From assembly GCF_002860285.1 (NCBI RefSeq), contig NZ_PGVF01000029.1:1-64000 (forward strand): DNA of 64,000 bases, written 5' to 3'. The position numbers and the translations under genes are program-made. The notes under the pieces are model-generated. The model had not been told where the DNA came from, made no database searches, and worked only from the letters and a program-made list of their open reading frames with translations. Source of the stretch: Bacillus sp. M6-12. Its GTDB lineage: Bacteria > Bacillota > Bacilli > Bacillales > DSM-1321. Each line of letters begins with the position of its first letter. Positions within the stretch are counted from its first letter, which is position 1. Below, piece after piece: positions 59,886 to 64,000 of this stretch.

Positions 59886-59960
59886 TGGCGATGGATAGGG
59901 GAATTGAACCCCTGTTTCTCGGTAGACAGCCGAGTGTAATGACCATTATACGAATCCGCC
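59886..59960 (-). tRNA. tRNA-Asp(GTC), copy 2
   Basis: Stem CTCGG/CCGAG, loop CTGTCTA, CCA encoded. Differs from copy 3 by one base in the acceptor that creates a C-A mismatch. Confidence 0.94.
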
Positions 59961-59969
59961 AGATAGGAA

Positions 59970-60042
<73 letters not shown>

Positions 60043-60051
60043 ATAATAGAA

Positions 60052-60126
60052 TGGTGCTGGATACAAGAATTGAACTTGTCTTACTGGCTTACCATGCCAG
60101 TGTAATAACCACTATACGAATCCAGC
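60052..60126 (-). tRNA. tRNA-Thr(GGT)
   Basis: Stem CTGGC/GCCAG, loop ATGGTAA, anticodon GGT for ACC/ACT. A32 is unusual; the D arm (TCGTATAGTGG) resembles that of tRNA-Asp. CCA encoded. Confidence 0.9.
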
Positions 60127-60156
60127 ATTTCAGAGAGGGGAGAGAATCCCCTCCAT

Positions 60157-60447
60157 TTACTTACGTCTGTAACATTTTTGCCAATCGTTTTCATCTGTGT
60201 AAAATGAATATTTGGCAACACCATTGTCTACTTCTTTTTGATGGGCTTCTTGGTCTTTTTTGAAAGACTGATAGGAATAGTAGCTGATATGGTCATGAAT
60301 GTCATAAGGATTGAATACTCTTCGGTACGCTTTTCCATTGGCTAATTCATGCTTGTATCGTCTCACCTTTCGGTTAGCGAATTTTTTTGCCTCTTTTCCT
60401 GAATGTCCATCTGTAACGACTGGTGTTTTTTTGTAACTTCTACTCAT
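60157..60447 (-). CDS. Small basic protein, unknown
   Basis: 96 aa, ATG after AAGGAGGT. Highly basic and rich in Tyr, Lys and His (SYKKTPVVTDGHSGKEAKKFANRKVRRYKHEL), so RNA or DNA binding is likely. Proteins starting MSRSYKKTP are common as small hypotheticals in Bacillus phages and plasmids. Lies inside the tRNA array on its strand. Confidence 0.7.
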   Translation of the reverse strand: MSRSYKKTPVVTDGHSGKEAKKFANRKVRRYKHELANGKAYRRVFNPYDIHDHISYYSYQSFKKDQEAHQKEVDNGVAKYSFYTDENDWQKCYRRK

Positions 60448-60605
60448 ATTCTAAATACCTCCTTTTTTATGGTACTTAGAAAACTGCTTCTTTTCTTACT
60501 CTCACACATATCATCCTTTCTTTGATTTGATAAAGAAAAATATGTTTCACTCAAAGGTATTAAGGAGACACCTAAACCTTTAGATTGCGATTTATGAGTG
60601 GCATA

Positions 60606-60676
60606 AGCGGATAGTGGGAATCGAACCCACGCCCTCTGGTTGGAAGCCAGAAATTCTACCGCTAAACTATATCCGC
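60606..60676 (-). tRNA. tRNA-Gly(TCC), copy 3
   Basis: Stem TCTGG/CCAGA, loop CTTCCAA, discriminator T, CCA not encoded. The 158-nt gap to the previous protein gene shows no clear feature. Confidence 0.95.
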
Positions 60677-60716
60677 ATAATACAGGGCAAATGCCCCAAA
60701 TTCAGATTTGTACAGA

Positions 60717-60740
60717 AATGTACTGGACTTGAAGCCCAAA
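60717..60740 (-). repeat. Direct repeat, copy a
   Basis: A 24-nt element ending GGACTTGAAGCCCAAA (plus strand), repeated at 60771 with two small changes; each copy carries one arm of a GTACA/TGTAC hairpin. GGACTTGAA resembles part of a T arm, so it may be a tRNA remnant. An adjacent GGGCAAATGCCC stem lies at 60684. Confidence 0.6.
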
Positions 60741-60770
60741 CAAACCATGTGTTGCAAATTAGTACAACTC

Positions 60771-60795
60771 AATGTACAGGACTTGAAGCCCCAAA
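60771..60795 (-). repeat. Direct repeat, copy b
   Basis: Second copy, 25 nt, of the element at 60717. Between the copies is AT-rich sequence with no ORF. Confidence 0.6.
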
Positions 60796-60803
60796 ATAGA
60801 ATT

Positions 60804-60888
60804 TGGTATGGGAAGAGGGACTTGAACCCTCACGCCCGAAGGCAACGGATTTTAAGTCCGTTGTGTCTGCCGATTCCACCATTCCCAC
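60804..60888 (-). tRNA. tRNA-Leu(TAA), copy 2
   Basis: Stem ACGGA/TCCGT, loop CTTAAAA, class II arm, CCA encoded. Opens with a G-T pair. Confidence 0.95.
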
Positions 60889-60892
60889 ATAA

Positions 60893-60964
60893 TGGTCGGA
60901 GGTACGGAATTGAACCGTAAAGCAAGTAGCGACCAAGCGTGTTTACCATTAACACTACTCTCCG
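60893..60964 (-). pseudogene. Degenerate tRNA, possibly CGC anticodon
   Basis: D arm (GTGT/ACAC), T arm (ACGG-TTCAATT-CCGT) and encoded CCA are present. The acceptor has two mismatches and the anticodon stem GCTTG/CTTGC has two adjacent T-T mismatches around loop GTCGCTA, with T37 where a purine is expected. Probably a decaying tRNA, or one that needs editing to work. Confidence 0.6.
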
Positions 60965-60970
60965 ATAATT

Positions 60971-61044
60971 TGGCAGGGGTAGCAGGACTTGAACCCACAC
61001 TGACGGTTTTGGAGACCGTAGTTCTACCGTTAAACTATACCCCT
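60971..61044 (-). tRNA. tRNA-Trp(CCA), copy 2
   Basis: Stem ACGGT/ACCGT, loop CTCCAAA, discriminator G, CCA encoded. Confidence 0.96.
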
Positions 61045-61045
61045 A

Positions 61046-61122
61046 TGGTCAAGATAGCAGGACTTGAACCTACGACCCCTGCATCCCAAATGCAGTGCTC
61101 TACCAAACTGAGCTATATCTTG
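61046..61122 (-). tRNA. tRNA-Pro(TGG), copy 3
   Basis: Nearly identical to copy 1 (one change in the T stem), loop TTTGGGA, CCA encoded. Confidence 0.96.
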
Positions 61123-61127
61123 AAATT

Positions 61128-61202
61128 TGGCTCTGGTAGTAGGACTCGAACCTACAACATTTGCATTAACAGTGCAACGCTCTACCATTGAGCTATACCA
61201 GA
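61128..61202 (-). tRNA. tRNA-Asn(GTT), copy 3
   Basis: Identical to copy 1. Followed upstream by a short AATAATAG repeat (61201-61222). Confidence 0.96.
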
Positions 61203-61224
61203 ATAATAGAATAATAGAATAATA

Positions 61225-61301
61225 TGGTGCTGGATAGCGGAATCGAACCACTAACCCCCTGATTACAAGTCAGGTGCTCTACCTAATTGAGCTAATCCAG
61301 C
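61225..61301 (-). tRNA. tRNA-Thr(TGT), copy 2
   Basis: Stem CCTGA/TCAGG, loop CTTGTAA, CCA encoded; one extra base in the D loop relative to copy 1. Confidence 0.95.
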
Positions 61302-61306
61302 ATATT

Positions 61307-61381
61307 TGGCGATGGATAGGGGAATTGAACCCCTGTTTCTCGGTAGACAGCCGAGTGTAATGACCATTATACGAATCCACC
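61307..61381 (-). tRNA. tRNA-Asp(GTC), copy 3
   Basis: Stem CTCGG/CCGAG, loop CTGTCTA, CCA encoded. The Pro-Asn-Thr-Asp order here repeats that at 59556-59960, implying block duplication. Confidence 0.95.
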
Positions 61382-61394
61382 ATATTTAGCAGAT

Positions 61395-61565
61395 TTACAT
61401 CTGCAAAAGTGCTTCATTGATTTCAGCGTCAGCTTCACGTTTTTCAATCATGCGTCTTGTTCGCTTAATCAGTTGTTTATCTATTTTCTTTGCTTTCTTG
61501 TAAGGAATATCAATGTACCTTCCCATAATCATTTCAGATTGTATTCTTGAAGATTTTGTTTTCAT
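61395..61565 (-). CDS. Small basic helical protein (56 aa)
   Basis: ATG 9 nt after AAAGGA. Very basic (KAKKIDKQLIKRTRRMIEKRE) with an acidic end, likely a nucleic-acid-binding miniprotein. On the strand of the array, between tRNA-Cys and tRNA-Asp. Its ribosome site and clean stop support it. Confidence 0.6.
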   Translation of the reverse strand: MKTKSSRIQSEMIMGRYIDIPYKKAKKIDKQLIKRTRRMIEKREADAEINEALLQM

Positions 61566-61599
61566 AACCGACATTCCTTTCAGCTATCAAGTTTTAATT

Positions 61600-61678
61600 T
61601 GGAGCAAGTGACAGGATTTGAACCTGCGACAAGTGGGGTTGCAATCCACTCCCTTAAACCAGACTTGGGTACACTTGC
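61600..61678 (-). tRNA. tRNA-Cys(GCA)
   Basis: Loop TTGCAAC, anticodon GCA, discriminator T (U73, a Cys identity element), CCA encoded. The inner pair of the anticodon stem is A-C and the D arm is Ser/Leu-like. Confidence 0.9.
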
Positions 61679-61685
61679 ATATTAT

Positions 61686-61776
61686 GGCGGAGAGGATGGG
61701 ACTCGAACCCACAAGAGAAGTTACTCACTCCTCGACAGATTAGCAGTCTGTTCACTTACCATTAGTGTACCTCTCC
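61686..61776 (-). tRNA. tRNA-Ser(GCT)
   Basis: Stem ACAGA/TCTGT, loop CTGCTAA, anticodon GCT for AGC/AGT. Long variable arm, discriminator G, CCA encoded. First tRNA of the array, 5 nt after a terminator T run. Confidence 0.95.
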
Positions 61777-61781
61777 ATGAA

Positions 61782-61818
61782 AAAAAGGGAATTGCTCCGA
61801 AGAACAATCCCCTTTATG
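61782..61818 (-). terminator. Terminator (or attenuator) just upstream of first tRNA
   Basis: Minus strand GGGGATTGTTC pairs GAGCAATTCCC with a TTCG loop, followed by seven T. A very stable rho-independent terminator positioned between the array promoter and tRNA-Ser(GCT). Confidence 0.92.
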
Positions 61819-61858
61819 TATCGTCACGATAATTTAAATCGAGTGATATACAAAAAGT

Positions 61859-61996
61859 TTAGATGATGATACACCTGTTCTTCGTTTTATGTTTTGAGCG
61901 TTTGAAATTATAGCCATGATTAAATAACCCTTGGCATTCAGGGTTTGCCCAACTATTTGATTGTGTTGTTAATGTATCAATTGTTAGTTTTAACAT
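61859..61996 (-). CDS. Small leader ORF (45 aa) before the tRNA array
   Basis: ATG about 10 nt after GCGAGG; encodes MLKLTIDTLTTQSNSWANPE... with Trp, Cys and several Asn, Thr and His, ending in three Ile. It is the first ORF after the array promoter and is followed by the TTCG terminator, so it may be a leader peptide for attenuation, or just a small gene with its own terminator. Confidence 0.45.
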   Translation of the reverse strand: MLKLTIDTLTTQSNSWANPECQGLFNHGYNFKRSKHKTKNRCIII

Positions 61997-62053
61997 GGTT
62001 TCATTTCCTCGCTTTCTTTTTTAAAATTTTGTTTGTTTTTGTTTTCTATATTC

Positions 62054-62082
62054 AATATATCATGACTATAGACTATTGTCAA
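62054..62082 (-). promoter_or_regulatory. Main promoter of the tRNA array
   Basis: Minus strand TTGACA, 17-bp spacer ATAGTCTATAGTCATGA, TATATT. Two ATAGTC half-sites follow the -35. A strong host-type promoter about 280 bp before the first tRNA. Confidence 0.85.
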
Positions 62083-62215
62083 CACTTTTATTCCAAAAAA
62101 ATGTTTGATATTGGTTTGATATGAAAAATTATCTAATCTCAAAGGATAATTTTGTTATATACAAAGATATTTTAAACTATTCCAAATGTCAAGAACTTTT
62201 TTGGATTAATATGTA

Positions 62216-62240
62216 TAAGGAGGGAAAAATCCCTCTTTTA
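62216..62240 (-). terminator. Stem-loop after 62241 gene
   Basis: Minus strand GAGGGA pairs TCCCTC with a T-rich loop, but no T run follows. The 60 nt further downstream hold no feature I can name. Confidence 0.5.
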
Positions 62241-62672
62241 TTAAGCTACTTCAATGCGTACAGGTAGTTTTAGAATGTTGGTATGAAAGACTTTAATTGT
62301 GCTTTCAGGCTGAATAGAAGGCTTGAAAGGTAAGATAAATTCCACGACATCTTTTTTTCCTTCAACATCTAAGAAGATAATCCACTTTCCGCTTTCTTCT
62401 TTTTCAGGGAACAAATCTAATACTTTTCCTTCTGTATGACTAATTACATTTTTGTGATAGTCAATAAGGTCTTTTTTGCATTTATTGATATTTGGTAGAG
62501 CCAATGCTCCAATTACGACAAAGTACATCGCCCAAATATAATAGCTTGGTCCCGCATTTTGAGCTAAAAACGCTACACCAACTGCAATTACTACGGAAAC
62601 GAATAGTAAAAGTTGGCTTGTTTTTAATCTTTTTTTGATAGTGTTTTCAATCTGTTGATGAAATTCCAACAA
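62241..62672 (-). CDS. Two-helix membrane protein with small soluble domain
   Basis: 143 aa, TTG start after AAAGGAGGG. Helices at about 19-37 and 45-60, then a beta-rich domain (KVLDLFPEKEESGKWIIFLDVEGKKDVVEFILP, TIKVFHTNILKLPVRIEV). No family recognised. Expressed toward the tRNA array from its far side. Confidence 0.6.
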   Translation of the reverse strand: MLEFHQQIENTIKKRLKTSQLLLFVSVVIAVGVAFLAQNAGPSYYIWAMYFVVIGALALPNINKCKKDLIDYHKNVISHTEGKVLDLFPEKEESGKWIIFLDVEGKKDVVEFILPFKPSIQPESTIKVFHTNILKLPVRIEVA

Positions 62673-62899
62673 TTTTCCCTCCTTTATAAATGTATAAGTT
62701 GAATTGAATTAGCTCAATGATAAAACAAATGGATAGACTTGTGAACAACCTTATGGTCGAATAGGGTTTTATCTCTATTTATATAATACTATTATCCACT
62801 CGATTTTATTTAATGTAAATTAATTTTTACACCATTGTAAAATCATTATAGTGTGGTATAATAGATGTACAAAACTTTTTTGTGAGGTGATAAAATCGA

Positions 62900-63619
62900 A
62901 TGAAGTTCGACAATGTACTTATAGAAGCAATAAATAAGACAAATCAATACATTGCTTTGTTTATGAATTTAGAAGAAAATCCAGAGTGGATTTTAACGGA
63001 ATTGTTTTCGGGAGAAAGTGACAATCTTCTAACACGTATTATTGAAAGTTCACAGGAACTAACTGGTGAATATGCAGAAGTTCATGACTTGCAAGATGAA
63101 CTTTACAAAATATTGATTCCTTATCTTGAAACGCTAATAAAAGGAATGAGTTTGGTTTATGATGCGGAAAATTATCCAGCTCCTATTCAAATCTTTGAAG
63201 GAGAACGTGAAATTGGGTGGATTAATATTTATGAAAAAACCTTCACCATTATTCCGCATGAAGACTTAAGGCAGGAATTAAACTATTTGCGTGAATTAGA
63301 GAAGGAATACAACCAAAATACAGAAGAAATCGCTAAGTTTGAAAGGTATCAATCGAATCCTATGGAATATGGCGATACGACAATGAAAAAAATCAATATC
63401 ATGTTTAGACAAAATCACTTTAATAAAGAAATCAAAGAGAAATATCAGGGTCTAATTGAAAATTCAATGGAACTGGAACAAAACATTATCTCTCAAAAAC
63501 TTCGTGTAGAAAGAACACAAGAAGGTGTATTGCCTTATGAAGAAATGCAGTACGATATTGCTAACATTTTTAGAGATAACTATAAATACGAAGTAAAACG
63601 ACAAGAAGACGAAAACTAA
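62900..63619 (+). CDS. Unknown helical protein, 239 aa
   Basis: ATG after GAGGTGA. Acidic, mostly helical with a coiled-coil-like middle, no motif recognised. A TATAATAG box about 40 nt upstream is a likely -10. It is followed after 22 nt by the HD nucleotidase gene, probably in one operon. Confidence 0.6.
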   Translation: MKFDNVLIEAINKTNQYIALFMNLEENPEWILTELFSGESDNLLTRIIESSQELTGEYAEVHDLQDELYKILIPYLETLIKGMSLVYDAENYPAPIQIFEGEREIGWINIYEKTFTIIPHEDLRQELNYLRELEKEYNQNTEEIAKFERYQSNPMEYGDTTMKKINIMFRQNHFNKEIKEKYQGLIENSMELEQNIISQKLRVERTQEGVLPYEEMQYDIANIFRDNYKYEVKRQEDEN

Positions 63620-63641
63620 TCGTTAAAAGGAGAGAAATAAC

Positions 63642-64000
63642 ATGTCTTTAGGTACGTATATCTACAAAATGAGAGGTCTTATGAATTTAAAAAGGTATCA
63701 AAACTTGTTCCTGTTTAAGCAACGAAGCGTAGCGGAACATTCTTGGTCTGTTAGTAAGATTGCTCATTATCTTGGGAAGCTGGAAAATGACAAATTTGGG
63801 AATCCAGTAGATATGGGAGTATTGTTGCAAAAGGGTTTGTTTCATGACGATATTGAACTATACACTGGTGATATTCTATCTCACACCAAAAGAATGTCGA
63901 AGCTAATGAAAAAAGCTGTGACTCAAGTAGAAAATATGGCGTTTGAAAATAATTTCACAAAAATCATTCCTTCTGAATGGCAAAATGATTACAAATCTCA
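63642..64000 (+). CDS. YfbR-like HD 5'-deoxynucleotidase, 5' part
   Basis: 119 codons to the window edge. VAEHSWSVSKIAHYL (His33), GLFHDDIELYTGDI (His68-Asp69, Glu72, then Gly-Asp) follow the YfbR/HDDC2 HD pattern that dephosphorylates deoxynucleoside monophosphates. Start has AAAAGGAGAG. The C-terminus is missing, so the last metal Asp cannot be checked. Confidence 0.8.
   Translation, partial: MSLGTYIYKMRGLMNLKRYQNLFLFKQRSVAEHSWSVSKIAHYLGKLENDKFGNPVDMGVLLQKGLFHDDIELYTGDILSHTKRMSKLMKKAVTQVENMAFENNFTKIIPSEWQNDYKS

Noticed and set aside
61782-61818. T-box riboswitch before the tRNA array
   Set aside because: A terminator is present, but no T-box sequence (AGGGUGGNACCGCG type) or specifier stem was found.

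Overview
The window looks like part of a large accessory replicon (megaplasmid or phage-plasmid) of a low-GC Firmicute, most likely Bacillales. The evidence is AT-rich DNA, strong AGGAGG ribosome sites with many GTG and TTG starts, sigma-A type promoters, rho-independent terminators, and Bacillus-type families (TrpP, YitT, YhaM, YiaA/B, NupC). No rRNA, replication, partition, conjugation, phage-structure or insertion-sequence gene is visible, so the replicon type is inferred.

1-26 kb is a cell-surface block. It has three near-identical tandem type IV (Tad/Flp-like) prepilins (the first cut by the window edge), two TadE/TadG-like pseudopilins, a His-rich anchored protein, four very large secreted Ig-repeat proteins (1215-1737 aa; three share the same C-terminal tail), a prepilin peptidase, an orphan flagellin and an FtsH-type membrane protease. 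Together they suggest a pilus or fibre system with its processing peptidase and large adhesins; the Tad ATPase and platform genes would have to lie elsewhere.

26-50 kb is mostly small genes, many with their own terminator. Recognisable products are a YitT membrane protein, an OB-fold SSB-like protein, a DUF262 protein, a polynucleotide kinase-phosphatase (Pnkp), a SpoT-like alarmone hydrolase, a YhaM-type nuclease, an apparent ADP-ribosyltransferase-HD fusion, a membrane metalloprotease, an RlaP-type nucleotidyltransferase, a DUF2161 PD-(D/E)XK protein and a Nudix protein. Pnkp and RlaP are RNA-repair families. 50-53.7 kb carries a small secreted protein, a NupC-type nucleoside transporter and an acyl-CoA transferase.

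53.77-61.78 kb is a long minus-strand tRNA array: 45 tRNAs read as canonical, covering all 20 amino acids, plus one degenerate tRNA. Protein genes (GatB/YqeY, TrpP, YiaA/B and small basic or Cys-rich proteins) are embedded in it. A sigma-A promoter lies upstream at about 62.07 kb, followed by a 45-codon ORF and a UUCG-loop terminator immediately before the first tRNA, and a terminator closes the array at 53.74 kb. Among the tRNAs are unusual tRNA-like RNAs: three loci with tRNA acceptor and T arms but 128-167 nt long, and several short hairpins that present anticodon-type 7-nt loops (Asn GTT, Cys GCA, Tyr GTA) with no D or T arm. These interrupted and armless tRNA-like RNAs, on an element that also encodes RNA-repair enzymes, are the most interesting signal here. 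A recurrent palindrome resembling ATTGACTATAGTCAAT overlaps the -35 region of promoters across the window, including those of the tRNA array, and suggests a shared regulator.
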